Positions 10,433 to 22,704 of a stretch of DNA of 64,000 nt are shown one piece after another. The notes beneath the pieces are model-generated. The model was not told where the DNA came from. It was given only the letters and a program-made list of their open reading frames with translations, and made no database searches. How positions within the stretch are numbered: the first letter of the stretch is position 1; each line of letters begins with the position of its first letter. The DNA is from Rhyzopertha dominica (Eukaryota; Arthropoda; Insecta; Coleoptera; Bostrichidae), in assembly GCA_025024175.1 (NCBI GenBank), contig QCXZ01000064.1:52039325-52103324 (forward strand). Direction: 5' to 3'. The translations under genes and the position numbers were made by a program.

Positions 10433-13400
10433 CTAAGACCCAAAGGTAGTGTCTGAATGTGTTTCCTGTGAAGTCTCACCGGCTCTAATATTCGTATCTC
10501 TTGAGGCTAAACTAATGTTCTCCACTGATTCATCATCTTTTCCAGTCGGTATGCCATCAGCAAACAATACTGACTTTCGTTTGTCTTTTTTCATTGAGTC
10601 ATCAGTTTCTGCTCCCCGTTCGCGGACACTGGTAAAAGTTGTTGAAGTTGAAGGGTATTCACCATCAGCAGGCGATCCACTGTCTGTTGTGTCCTAAAAT
10701 GTAAAAGACCCAACTTGTATTTTGGAAATAAAACATACATGGTTCTTCAAAATACATAATAGTAGAAATAAAGTTTTACACAATTCCTTTTGCAGAAAAT
10801 TGACACAAAAATATGATTAATAATATTATATTATATTATGAACCATTACCATTAAGAAGACATAATTATTTTTTGGGTGCACAAAAAAACTAAAAAATTA
10901 TGGTTTCAAAAATAACCTGGCACCTGACAGAATAAACTCAGTGAGATTTGCTATAAATTGCGGTGTTCCTCAGGGCACTGCCCTTGAATTCCTGCTCCTT
11001 TCAAATTATTCCAAGAAAAATCTCCCTGCTAGTTATTTCAGTGTAAAAACCGCTGCAAACTGAATCAATACTTCCACATCCAATTGTCAAAATGACATTT
11101 ATGTTATTATTTCTTATACTTTACGATTAGTAATCAGATTTTGAGCATTTTGCTTCTCAACACATTTTTTCTAAGACAAAATCCTCATGATATTAGCAAA
11201 AATATATACATTTTAAAATCGTTTTTTTTTCAAATAACTCGAAAATTATTAACTTAACAAAAAAAATTACAAGAGTGCTTTCTGACCAGAAATTTAATTT
11301 TCTATATAATGCCAAAATTTTAAAAAATCGTACGAACAGGGACCAAAATAGATTTTTTGCAAATATTTCGAAAATGTCAAATTTTGAATAAATTTTCTAA
11401 GACACTTTTTGTGAGAAATTTTATTTCCTATCCGATGGCATTTTCATTTTTTGAATATATTAAATATATTTGGAGATATTTAGGAAAAACAGTTTTCTTT
11501 AAGTGACGCTTTTTTGCTAATATCTTCTAAACAGTTTGCTACACTGAAAATTTATAAGAGCGATTAATACTTGCAGTTATACATACTACTAATGACATAC
11601 TAAAACGAAAAAAATATAAAAAAATTAAAATTTGCAAAAAGGGTAGTTACCCCCCAATTTCGCCCCCTTCCCGATATCTTACTTACCCCACAAACAATAG
11701 GTCGCTTTGGGTAGTTGAGATTTATACGTTTGCCAAAGTTCACATATTGAGTCTTTCGAAAGTTATCGTGTATACAAACAAAACCACAGACACACAGACA
11801 AGAAATTTTTTGCTCAAATTTTGTTTTTTTGCGTTTTCGGCCATTTTAAAGCGAATGAGCAAATAAAAATTTTTGAAATTTTTTTTCGCGATACAATACT
11901 TCCCATCAGTTGGATGTGGAAGTAAAACTGAGCAGAAGAAAAGACAAGCAACAGCAAGCAAAAAAATATTTAGAAGTTAATATAGATCTGTATATAAGAT
12001 GAAATACTGACATAAATAAAATGGTTAAGAAACTTAAACAGCAAATAAAAATGGTGGATTGTCATTGACCAAATATGCCTCTAAGCATTGCAGAATAGCA
12101 TGATACATATTTACATACAGTCATCGAGCGCAAAACAATAAAGACTATTTATAATACATACAAGAGACGTTTTATTAAACATCGGAGATGTACTGGTGTA
12201 TCTTTGCTATGAGATCAGAGTGAAGGTAGAGGGCAATTAATTGTCCCATGTATGACTTCCCTGCTTAATCAACAGAATAAAAACACTTTCATTATTTAAA
12301 ATAAAATAAAAGGGAAAAAACTACATTAAAAATATAACTGTCAATGGAATTATCCTAAGTAACAAGAGTAGGTAAGTACATTGTGACTGACTTAAGAAAT
12401 TTGTTTTATGAATATAATATACTTAAGTATTAGAATCTTACCTCCTGCTTTTGAACAACAGACACAATGTAAAGCTGAAAATCAGTTACACATAAGACCC
12501 GCAGCAGTAAGAGACCGATTTGTGCAAACCACATTATCAATCCAATATGTCCGAATGCGAATGATACTTGCAGATAGGTGTAAGCATTGTACTTTGCTTT
12601 GTGAAAAGACAAAGTGAATTCATTCATTTCTGAAGTACAGCTGAAAAATGAAACATATGCTAATCTAACATAATTCTTTAAAATCACCTTTGATGCTCAC
12701 CTTCCATCTGGATCTTCGAATAATTGTGAACAGAAGTTTTTTATACCGCTGCGAAGTTGTAATGTACTCGCTAAGAGGATACAGGCAAATATGATGGAAA
12801 AAAATAGTGCAGGATATACTATTCGCCATGGACGTGTCATTCTACAAAATAAATATGACTACTAAATTTAAAAGATAAATGTAGAAAACAATGAAAGAGT
12901 TAAATAGGATTATATCTGACGAATTTAAATTGTCCAGTGTGGCAGTGTGTTTATTTAACATTAAATGGTTAGCTAAAGAAGAGTTTGTTATTATAATATC
13001 TGTGTTTGTATACTTTTCGAATTGTTTGAAATGTTCTTAACCCCTAATTAAAAAAGATCTGCCCATTTGTCCAACATAACTGAATCGCAATCACTGCATG
13101 AAAAACTATAATCGCCTGAAATACTTAAAAACTGAAATTTTGTCTTTATTACGGACAAAACGGGAAAACACACTGCCCTTGGTAGAAAAAGCAATACTTA
13201 ATCCATGAGATGAAAATAATTTAGACAGGCTAGTAGCTGTCTTTAACTGTACCATTGAAAGTCATGATGAGCATTAAAATATTACATGGTTGTTATACTT
13301 TAAAAACTTTTGATAAGTCTCTTTCTGCATTCAGTGTTTAAAGTAGCAACATTGTCTTTACCGTTTGGTGGTATCCGGGATACAATATTGCCGTGTAACA

Positions 13401-14256
13401 TCGGCCCTGGCTTTTAAATTTCGCCAGTGAGCTTGTTTCAAACAAAGACAGAAGTATTGATAACCAAATTGGTGGCCCAGTGTACACCGTACCTGTCTCT
13501 GGTCCCTAAGATCGCGGGTTCGAGTCCCACCCAGGGCATGGGTATATTGTGTTATGTTTTTCTTAAAAATATATGAAGAGTAATGAGCTGGCTAATAGTC
13601 AGAAAATTGATTGCACCATTAACAAATAAAAAGAAATAACCAAATTGGTCCACCCTGGAAAGCAGTTTCTGGCAATTGTATAAATTGTCCAAGTCACATT
13701 TATTCAGTGAAAGTTAGAATTTCCTGTTCTTATTTTAATTGGAAACTAGTTGCACTACTTACATATCGGAGGGATATCCAGATCCACCTTTAGTACACAC
13801 CATAAAAAATACGGCCCAGGTTGTGCCAAATATCATCGACATGATTGGTGTAAACTGACAGAAACTGCACAACTCATCAGAACCCCAAACTGTATTCTGT
13901 AGACTTATAACTTTCCTTACTTCATTCGTAGAATTATTTAATACACTATTGTTTTCAGAAATTAAGATTGGTACAGATATCGGTAGGTCTTGAGAAATAT
14001 TGAATTCTTTGAGCGAGATGTTACCAAACAATATACAGTGATCTCCAAATGCATCTACAGCAATTCCAAATGTGTATGCAGTTATAAAGCCAGAAAAGGC
14101 GATTATAATAAGAAAAGCTATATGGCCAGCTAAAAACAAAGCAATTAGATATTTTCTGATTAAAATAGGTAATACTACACTGTTACCTTTCCAAAAGCAG
14201 CTGACCCGGTTGATATCTCTATCAGCTAAATGATAATACGTTTCTAACATAACCAT
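10433..14256 (-). CDS. TMEM179-family multi-pass membrane protein
   Basis: Four minus-strand exons join with consistent phases: 14256-13763, 12841-12701, 12640-12442 and 10693-10433, predicting 364 residues and ending at TAG (10433-10435). The layout matches the TMEM179/TMEM179B family: a TM near residue 35-60, a luminal loop with Cys residues and N-glycosylation sequons, a second TM (SMIFGTTWAVFFMV), TM3 in exon 2 (IVYPALFFSIIFACILL), a second Cys-bearing loop, and TM4 in exon 3 (FGHIGLIMWFAQIGLLLLRV). Exon 4 is a hydrophilic tail with KSVLFADGIPTG followed by Ser/Thr-rich sequence; vertebrate members are shorter (about 220-235 residues). An in-frame TAG lies 15 bases before the chosen ATG, although that TAG could also be a splice acceptor. 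Function of the family is poorly known. Introns hold a SINE (13474), a MITE (11070) and a LINE scrap (10929). Confidence 0.8.
10929..11045 (+). pseudogene. Scrap of non-LTR reverse transcriptase
   Basis: An open stretch reads INSVRFAINCGVPQGTALEF, matching the GVPQGSxLGPLLF box that precedes the YADD motif of LINE reverse transcriptases. It is about 35 codons long with no RT sequence on either side. It lies in the last intron of the TMEM179-like gene, antisense to it. Confidence 0.4.
11070..11923. mobile_element. Probable MITE with 14-base inverted ends
   Basis: ACTTCCACATCCAA at 11070-11083 is matched by TTGGATGTGGAAGT at 11910-11923. The 850-base interior is AT-rich with no transposase frame and contains diverged repeats of a segment around TTTTCTAAGACA. 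No target duplication was recognised, so the call rests on the inverted ends alone. Confidence 0.4.
13474..13635 (+). mobile_element. tRNA-derived SINE with 14-base target duplication
   Basis: The head contains an A-box-like TGGCCCAGTG (13473-13482) and a B box GGTTCGAGTCC (13517-13527), the internal RNA polymerase III promoter of tRNA genes, followed by an unrelated tail ending AAATAAAAAG. The element is flanked by ATAACCAAATTGGT at 13460-13473 and again at 13636-13649, a perfect 14-base duplication typical of LINE-driven insertion. The head is not a functional tRNA because no clean cloverleaf with anticodon arm could be drawn. It lies in the first intron of the TMEM179-like gene, in reverse orientation. 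Confidence 0.8.
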
Positions 14257-17200
14257 CCTGCTTGTAATTACCTAAAATCTTTTGATTTCTTCGATATCAT
14301 TTTGAATTATTACAGAATCAACCAAAATAAAAATTACGACATTGGTTTGTTTACATCTGACTTGCAGCATTGCCAGATGTAGAAAAATTAATTATTGAGT
14401 AAAATTAGATTCGAAGATTACGTAGGCAATGTCATTTTAAAATATAATAGCTACTAAATGGTTACATGAATTCTCCGATATCAAAAATTTATATATAAAA
14501 ACATTCAGATGGTGTAGAGATAATCTGTTTTTGTACGGGTGTCAGCTGTAGTGAAGTTTCGTTTAATGTCCTTTGGTCTAGCATATTCTGTTGTCTACAC
14601 TACAGCTTTATATTTACTAGCTAAATTAGATGGAAGTGAAATTTGCTGATAGACAAAATAATCAAAATTACTAATTACGCCACCTACTCGTTCAGCTGAA
14701 GCTTATAAATAACTAACATTGGCAACAATGTTTGAAATGTCGTGCACAAACCCACCAATGACATTCATACAAACTGGCGCGTATACCAAACCCTGTTTAT
14801 CGACCTCGTTCTGGTTTGGTAGCCTGCTATAGCGCAATTTTCACAGGATTGGTGTAGTACCCCATTTTCACACAGCAGCGCTACGATACATGCGCTTCTT
14901 GCGACTTTCCACTTTCGTCTTTTCAGTGTAATTCGAAAATTCGAGACGGAAAGTTATGTTTATATCATTTGGATAATTTTGCAGGAAAATCATAAAAATG
15001 AGTTTGAAAGTGGAGTGAACGAGAATTTTGTGTTGAATTGGGTGCTTGGAGATACAGAAGCTATCTGAAAAATGAATTTTACATTCCTAGCGACTTATCC
15101 GTTGTGATGTAAACTAAATGAGAATTAAATATTTTTGTTATGTAAAATTTCAAGTATGATTTTAATAGCCGAACCAAACTTTATCACTGGTGAGTATGGG
15201 TTTTTCTAGCTTTTAGTCACTTATAGATACTGCATGTCTTTCGTTATATATCAGCATACCGCTACATAGAGAAATATGTAAATAATAATATATTCTTAAC
15301 TACATTTGCATTTTAAGATGGTATTATGTCCATATTATCATAAGTTCCTTGGATGCGGGCTGTGTACAATTGATTTTCCTGCTTTGTGTTGCTTACTTCT
15401 TTCCGTGACCTACATTCAAAGAAATCTAACATCTAAGTATTGCCTTAAGCTTGCAGCGAAGTTGTTATCGAGATACTGCATAATAAAACAATAAAATGTA
15501 AGAATGGGAAAGAAATCTCTATTAAATTTTTTGGTGCACGTCGACCTATATACACTTATTAGGCATAAGACAGCAGTATTTGCTGCTGCACTAATCCAAC
15601 GTACAAAACTACAAAAACATGAAAGAAAAGAATGTTTGAAACTGATTAAAAAAGGACCTCGTGTGAGATACCTCTTGTCGATACCTGCACTGGTTATTGA
15701 TGGAATCTGGTAAAATGGTGTCTATTATATACAGTTCAAAACGATTGCGTTCTGAATTAATTATTAATACTTATTTCGAATTCAGCGGAACACAAATTTA
15801 CGTTTTTTGGGTACAAACTTAATAATTCGATGTTTTCGACGGTATGTTAAGTACTTAAATCTGACACCAAGAAAGGTAATTTTTTCTAAATATTGTTGAA
15901 ATGATAACAGTTTAAAATCGCATACCTAGCTGGTTTAGGTAGGTGTCTTTTTATTTAAAAAGATAAATATAATTTAGATCGTGAATATTTTTAACCGATA
16001 CGATATAATGATCGCAACATTAGAAATATAGAATGTACATAACTATAAGTTGCAAAGTCAATATAGGCAAAGAAAAACCTCAGGTTTTTAACCATTTCAA
16101 ATGCGGATCTAGTAGGAGAAAGGCATAATTGACTAGTTTTTATCAGCATTCTTTTAATACTTCTTTGCTATTATCATTTTATCACTGTTATTTGGGACGT
16201 GTTGTCTAATATTCGTTTTTATACAATATGCCAAGAACATTGAATGAGAGGACCCGAGCAATGTATAAATGCGAAGTTACTTTGCCATTCCTACCGCCAT
16301 CCCCTGTAATTTGGTTTAAAGGATCCCTTAAAGGCATTCTAGTCACTGATGGCGTCAGTTCCATTTAGATGACCTTCGTCACGTTTGCTATTTGCTATGC
16401 AATTATAGCCATAAATAGACGACGATCAATTCTGGCAATTAGTGGAAGTGCGGTTTTTATGGAACCATGTAACAAAATTAGCTTTTTATCTAATAACTAA
16501 AACATTTACATAGCTTTTACAAAAGGAAATTACGTTTTGAGTTGAACCTAATACTGAATTGTTTCTATCCCAATCTTGTTAAGAAAGTGGAGTTTTGTAT
16601 ATACGATATGCGTTTGTGAAAGCTTAATAATTAAAAACCTGGGTTAGAAAGTCTTGAGGGTTAAGAGACATGTTTCCGAATAACTATCAAAAACAGTTAA
16701 CACTAAATTTGTTATGAATTCCGAAAAATGCCACAATTATATAGGTAATAAAAACTGTTTTTATGGGATTACTTTAAAAAGTATTCTGTGTCCAAAGACG
16801 TAAGTACTAGAACATGTAATTTAGCTGTTTTGATCACATCCGGGTCTGATTAAATGGATCGTTTTTACATATTATTTTATAACCTTCGATGAATTATGTC
16901 CATTAATTTTATCTTGTTTAAGGCGGTATTTTTATGTTTATAAAAATACATTTTCTAATATGAAATTATAGCACTTTTGCAATTTTGGTTGATCTTAATG
17001 GTAACTCTGCTTGTATATAGGTATACAAAAATTAAATTTAGGTACAAACTAAGACCGTAAGCAAAGTAAACATGTACTTAAAGAAGCTACTGTAAAATAT
17101 TCCGCAATATCCGTAGTAGTAATTAATTCAAACCCTTATAAGCTAAGCTTTCGCTTTTTCCAGTAAGAATTAAATCAGTGTGTCAAAACTGAAAACTCCG

Positions 17201-17760
17201 CTTGCAGTAGGTGCATGGTTTATCCCATATACGGCTGTGCACATACGTAATTAGAAAACGAATATGCATTACTTTAACTACGAATATACTACTTTGGAAC
17301 GGAACTAAAATTTTTACAAATTGCATAAAAATCATATAGACATACAATGCTTGATAATTATACCTTACTTTCATCGCTTCATAAAAACCAATTACACTTA
17401 ACAAGCATTGTAAATTAAAGTAGTTAGTGTATGTCAAATAAAAAATGCACTAACGTATTGGGAAATAGCAAATATTTACATACCAAAATTTGTTGGTTTT
17501 CAAGTTTATAGTCAAATATCTTGATTAAAAGTTAAATTGGCTATTACTTACACATAGTTGAATTTGAAGGATACCTGGTATGTGATATTATAATATTCGT
17601 AGTCGGTACATATAGCGAAGACCAGAAAAAGTAATTTTTCAAAGCGACAGCTTGTGATTAAATTACACCAGGAAGGAACACGCATATCAACAACTAGCTC
17701 AAATGATGAAAATTTTGTGTTTACTGTCGTAAACATGCATAATAAAAAATTATAAAACAT
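14257..17760. other. Upstream flank of the TMEM179-like gene; no coding exon supported
   Basis: 14730-14960 is richer in G+C and CpG than its surroundings and lies 5' of the minus-strand gene, so it may hold the promoter or a non-coding first exon. The remainder is AT-rich. The minus-strand frames at 17.2-17.8 kb have no recognisable motif. Confidence 0.35.
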
Positions 17761-18205
17761 ATAGCACTGGCAACAAACCAAGAAGCGGTCGTCCAAGAAA
17801 ATTTACAGGTCGGAGAAAAAGAAAGTAAGTTATTCAAGAAATCAAAAGGTATCCTCATCAAATTGACCGAACTCTCGTCGACAATGTTGAACCAAAACCA
17901 GGATCATCGTTCAAAAAAGAGAATATATTTGGAACGATAAAACACGCGAGGTGGTTCAGTAACGATAAGGGGATGCATGACTGAAAATGATGCGGGAAAT
18001 CTAAACTAATTTGCCAGCCATTGCTGAAAAACTTAAGCTTTAAGAAAACATTACTTCAACAAGACAATGATCCTAAGCACTCAATCCGGATAGGCCAAGG
18101 GATTTGCTGAATAAAACTTCAAAATGCCTCCTTCTCAATCACCGGATCTCAACCCAATCGAGTATTTGTGGAGAGAATTAAAATATCGCGTGTATTAACA
18201 TAAAA
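17760..18205 (+). pseudogene. Tc1-type transposase relic
   Basis: Fragments in different frames follow the order of a Tc1 transposase. SGRPRKF near 17775 is the GRPRK hook between the paired-like domain and the catalytic core. LLQQDNDPKHS near 18055 carries the second catalytic Asp, and PSQSPDLNPIEYLWRELKYR near 18130 carries the PDLNPIE box with the terminal catalytic Glu (DD34E class). At least two frameshifts and several stops separate them, so the copy is dead. The N-terminal HTH and first catalytic Asp were not recognised. Terminal repeats were not located. Confidence 0.75.
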
Positions 18206-19022
18206 TTGTCAAAAATTCCAAATATTTAGGTGCGTGGCTGTTCATATACAGAATACACAACTCTCTGGGATCAGCAATCAAGACACAAAAATCTTTTATG
18301 GAAAAGTTTCTTTTATTCAAATACTCTCTCTAACATAAAATATTTTCATATTTGAAAATTGCCGCAGTTACTGTTTATTTAGATAAATAATACCAATCGT
18401 ACAAAGCCGTTGCAGTTGTCAAAAAATTACCAAATGTATTTCACTTCGTAACAAACTGCCACAATTGCTTCAACTATAAAAAAATGTCCACAAGCTTACA
18501 CCAAAGTTTTTCAAATTGCGACCCTTCCACTTCTTAAGCTTAAATGATTAGGCATCTGTTAAACTATACAAAAAAGACTGAAGTTTACAGAATGCAGGCT
18601 TTAATGGCCGTTGTCCATCGTAGAAAGTTCTTCCTGGTTTGATGCTGTGGTCGTAGAAGAAGAAAAAGGCATATTCACGGAACATCACCAGGGGAGAACA
18701 AAAAGGATGCAACAGTGGCGATGAATAAATCTGATTATAATGAAAAAATTAAAACGCTATTGGAACCAAATGACTACCGAAAACTAACCAGAGATCCCAG
18801 AGCGCGAACTGAGCGTCTGACAAGGAAGATACTATTAAAGAATCTGCAATACCGGAAGATCAACGACGCCTACTACCAACTGGAACACGAGCTCTGAGAC
18901 TACGGATTACCAAAGATCCACAAAGCGACAAAGCCAATATACCACTTTGACTCATCGTAAGCACCGGTGGATTACCGATATTTGACCCAGCCAAATACGT
19001 TGCCAGTCAGTTACAACAGTAC

Positions 19023-19466
19023 TTGGAAGCAACGGACAGCTATGTGAAAAACTCAGAACATTTCGTGGATAACCTACGAGAACACATCGTAAACGACAAG
19101 GACATGATAGTGAATTTCGATGTATTGTCACTCTTCACGAGTGTTCCGGCAGAAGAGACTGCACATAATCCAGATAATCTTATTCCAAGAACACTGTTCG
19201 GACACATGCTAGACTTAGCAAGATTATATCTGAGAACCACATATTTCTTGTGCAATAGAGACATCTACGAACAACAGAGCGGAGCAGCCATGGGATCACC
19301 ATTGTCATCCGGCATTGCTAACATCTTCATGGAGATGTACGAAATGGAAGCGATAGAATTGAGCGACAAGAAGCCGAAATGCTGGTACCGTTATGTGGAC
19401 GACACATTCGTTATGTGGTCAGACAGAATGGACACCCTGCAGAAATTCAAGGACCACTTCAACTAG
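19023..19466 (+). pseudogene. Penelope-like reverse transcriptase, palm region
   Basis: An open frame of 147 residues covers the central PLE RT motifs. IVNFDVLSLFTSVP carries the first catalytic Asp, SGAAMGSPLSSGIANIFME the substrate loop, and WYRYVDDTFVMW the catalytic YVDD pair. Three Asp residues of the active site are therefore intact. The frame ends at a stop just after KFKDHFN and is broken upstream (stops near 18897-18950), so this is the best-preserved part of a dead element. In PLEs the RT is fused to a C-terminal GIY-YIG nuclease, traces of which follow in order. Confidence 0.85.
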
Positions 19467-20984
19467 TAGCATAACAATATCCAGTTGACTATGGAAACTG
19501 AAATAGATGGATGTCTTCCGTTCCTGGACGTCCTAGTAAAACGCAATACTAACGGGTAGCTGAGTCACAAAATATACCGCAAGGAGACTCGCATGGACCA
19601 ATACCAAAACGCAGCATCACATCACCATCCATCACAGAGGAGGTCACTCATTACCACGTTATTAAATAGAACCGAGAAGATCAGTGACGCAGAAAGCAAA
19701 ACCGAGGAGGTTATAAGCCGAAGGAGGTTCTAGGAACAAGAAGAAACATACAAAGGAAACGATAAGAACTACAACACGAAGGATATACCTACTTACCATA
19801 CGTCTCCAGAGTAACAGACTGCAGAAAATACTGCGGAAGAAGTTGGCAGTAAGATACAACGCATTGCAAAAGATAGGACATATTCTACCATCGGTCAAGT
19901 ACAAAATATCGAAACAAAACACCAAGGGAATCTACCAGCTCCAGTGTCAGTGCGGAAAAGTGTACATGGGGCAAACTAGACGCCAGTGGCGTCGCAAGGG
20001 GTGGGCCAGGGTGGGCACAGGCCCACCCCGAAAAAGTCCAGGCCCACCCTGGTGCCCACCCAAAAAATATCGACATTTGAAACTGCAATGTCATATCTAT
20101 AAAGATACAAAATGAATACCAATAAAATATTAATTTTTGAGGTTCCTTCTAGTAGTTCTATTGTAGTGAGTAACCGTTAAGTACTGATTCGGGAGTGACG
20201 ACAAAATTTTAAGATTTCTTAAGTAGAGTCCAAATAGAACTTTCTAGAGCATTCTTCAAAAATCACCAATAAGGTTATTTTTTAAAGGACTAATAGATCA
20301 ATACCTCTTTCAGTTTTCGAATAGGACTTTCTACAAAATTCGCAGGAAATCACCAAGGGGCTTAGTTTTTAAGGACTGTATCGATCAGTGAAGACATATT
20401 TTCAGTATTTTTTTCGGTTTCGAATAATGGAACTTTCTAGAACAATTTAGAAAAATCACTTAGGGTAAATTGATTATTAAAATTATATTTTCAATGCATT
20501 TTTTTTTGGGTTCACAAAGTTAAAGAGGGGTAATTCTATGTTTTCAAACAAGTTTTCAAATCAAGTTAATGGTAATATAGAGAACAGCTGTTGAAATTCT
20601 ACGAGATGACACCAAAAGACAATAAAACTCAAGGACCTTATATGTATGTATATTCGGTCCTTAATAACTGGAATTTTCTTTTTTTTTGGGAGAATTTAGT
20701 TTTTCCAGGAAATACTCCTGTACAGATTAACTCAAAGGACAACTTTTATTTAAAGTACAAATCTTTATGGAAATCGCTAGGACTGTTCTTGAGGCAGCAA
20801 AGCACATATTTCTATACAAGNATTGTTCGTTTATAAGATATAATCATAGCATTTTTATCAATGTTACGGGTACAGAAGACAGAACACCCAAGTTCAATCG
20901 ACAGAATAACCCTTGATAGAGTGTTGTTTAAGATGGCGTTGATAGTAGTCGATTTTACAGGAATAAAAATTTATAATTCAACAT

Positions 20985-21725
20985 CTAATTGACTTAGAAA
21001 CTTCAAATTTGATAAGAATCTTTCTTTTAACTCTAACTACAATATTGGAGAGTTTCATCCCCCAACCTCCAATAGAACTCCTTCTCCAATAAATAAAAAA
21101 ATAATATTATCAAATCAAGGTGAATTTAAAGGATTAAGAAATAGGAACAAACTAAAATTATAGAAATAAATAATATTTCACTTCTCAAAAAAAATCCCTC
21201 CCAAAGGGGGAGTTGGAGGGAGAATTTATAAAGTATGGCATGTGGGGGCTCGTTTGAAAGCGCTTTCGACATACAATTCAAAAAGAGCATTAATTTTAGA
21301 TTTAGGTCACATTTACTCCTCTCTCCAACCTCCAAGTGACCTCAACAGTTAATATGGGAAACATTAAACAAAACTCATCATTCATTATTTAATTGCCTTA
21401 GAAATTAGAAATTTGGAATGAATCTTTTTTTAACTAGAACTACAATATTGGAGAGTTTCATCCCCCAATCTCCAATATAACTCCTCCTCCAATAAATAAA
21501 AAAACTAATATTATCAAATTAAGATGGACTTGAGGGATTATGAAGAAGGAACAAAACTAAAGTTATAGAATTAAATTACATTTTACTCCTCCAAAAAAGC
21601 TACTCCCAAAGGGGGAGTTGGAGGAAAACTAACAAAATATGGCACGTGGGAGCTCATTTGGAAGCGTTTTTCATGTAGAATTCAAGAGATGCTTTTATTT
21701 TAGGTTTAATTTAAATTCACACATT
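20985..21725. repeat. Diverged tandem duplication inside the hAT-type element
   Basis: Two copies of about 370 bases lie in tandem. Both contain TATTGGAGAGTTTCATCCCC (from about 21042 and 21449), then a CCCAAAGGGGGAGTTGGAGG palindromic patch (from about 21198 and 21607). Both end near a run like ATTTTAG(A/G)TTTA. They are clearly homologous but have many substitutions and small indels, so the duplication is old. Confidence 0.7.
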
Positions 21726-21836
21726 TTTACTAAAAATAATAAATATATGGCAGTGGACAAAAAGTATATTATAGAAGACCGTAGGGCTTATGTAAAAAAA
21801 TAATGCAACCAATATATATGCACACACTCGAAAAAA

Positions 21837-21908
21837 GTGACGGAGCGAAGCGGAGTCACTACAGAAGCCGCAGGCTTCTCGCCCTCGGCAGAGCGGGGCC
21901 GTAAGGCC
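21837..21908. repeat. Cluster of four GC-rich short-loop hairpins
   Basis: Four hairpins occur back to back in 72 bases: GTGAC...GTCAC (21837-21859, with GCGAAGC inside), AGAAGCC-GCA-GGCTTCT (21863-21879), CTC-GGCA-GAG (21884-21893) and GGCC-GTAA-GGCC (21897-21908). The block is an abrupt GC island in AT-rich DNA, located in the right third of the hAT-type insertion. No coding role is seen. Confidence 0.65.
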
Positions 21909-22669
21909 TAGTTAAATTTACTCAAGTCTATTGTCTTGTTTTTAAAATATATACAAAATTTTTGATTATAAATGTCGTCCCACATAATATTTAAGCATTA
22001 TTTTCAACTAACAGATTATGAGCTTGGTACTCTTACTTTGCAGATGTATTTTTGGACAGCAATTGATTTGATATAATATACTTCGAATTTCGAGAAATCA
22101 ATCCACGATACCACATTACGCCCATTCGTTTTATCATTTTAAGTGATTCTGCTGAGCACTGCATTTGCTCTTGCTACCTCTCCAATATAGTGGATTACTT
22201 CAATTACATTGACGCATTAAACGCTCTTTTTTTCAAATGAATCCTAGTATTGTGACTATTGTGAGTCCTCTCCAGAGTGCCCCTTCGGATTTTAGAATGC
22301 CCACCCACATTTGGAAGTCTGGCGACGCCACTGATAGACGCAGCACACAATGTCGCATAAAGGAACACCAGTGAGAAGCAGCATATGGACACCCAGACAG
22401 ATCTGCGATAGCCGAACATGTAACAGGGGGCAAACAACACATCATTGAGTATGACATACCACCAAAGAATTGTGAGAGAATCTCTGGAGATTATGATGGA
22501 GCCCAACAACTTTAACAGAGAACACGCCTATCGCTTAGGCAGAATTTGGAAGACGGCAGTTGATCACTGGACCGGAACCAATAAGCTTTGTCTGAATATT
22601 ACTGAATATTGATATTCAGACAACACAATAAGCATGGACAAACACGTAACCAGCCAACGGAACAGCTAC

Positions 22670-22677
22670 TATATAAA
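22670..22677 (+). promoter_or_regulatory. TATA box of PLE-1 terminal repeat
   Basis: TATATAAA lies 27 bases before the 5' strand of the ribozyme's stem I at 22705. Transcription starting about 25-30 bases after a TATA box would begin almost exactly at the ribozyme. Inferred from spacing only. Confidence 0.5.
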
Positions 22678-22704
22678 TCACGATAATGAATGAATTCACC
22701 AGTC

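Larger units (their letters stand above)
19984..22333. mobile_element. hAT-type element inserted in the PLE endonuclease
   Basis: The ends are inverted CAGTGGCGTCGC (19984-19995 and 22322-22333). They are flanked by 8-base target duplications with one mismatch: CTAGACGC at 19976-19983 and ATAGACGC at 22334-22341. The 8-bp duplication and CAGTGGCG ends are the hAT signature. The insertion splits the GIY-YIG frame after GKVYMGQTRR; the host element resumes with RIKEHQ and PDRSAIAEHV. No hAT transposase motif was recognised in the 2.35 kb; it is non-autonomous or too decayed. The left end carries a GGGTGGGCC/GGCCCACCC palindromic patch. One n lies at 20821. Confidence 0.85.

Noticed and set aside
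10449..10697. Plus-strand open frame of 82 codons
   Set aside because: It is the antisense shadow of exon 4 of the TMEM179-like gene, which has splice-site and phase support on the minus strand.
13474..13539. tRNA gene
   Set aside because: Pol III boxes are present, but no cloverleaf or anticodon arm forms and the unit has a retroposon tail and target duplication: it is a SINE head.
22204..22509. Minus-strand frame of 101 codons
   Set aside because: It spans the junction between the hAT-type right end and PLE-1; antisense shadow of the PLE nuclease.
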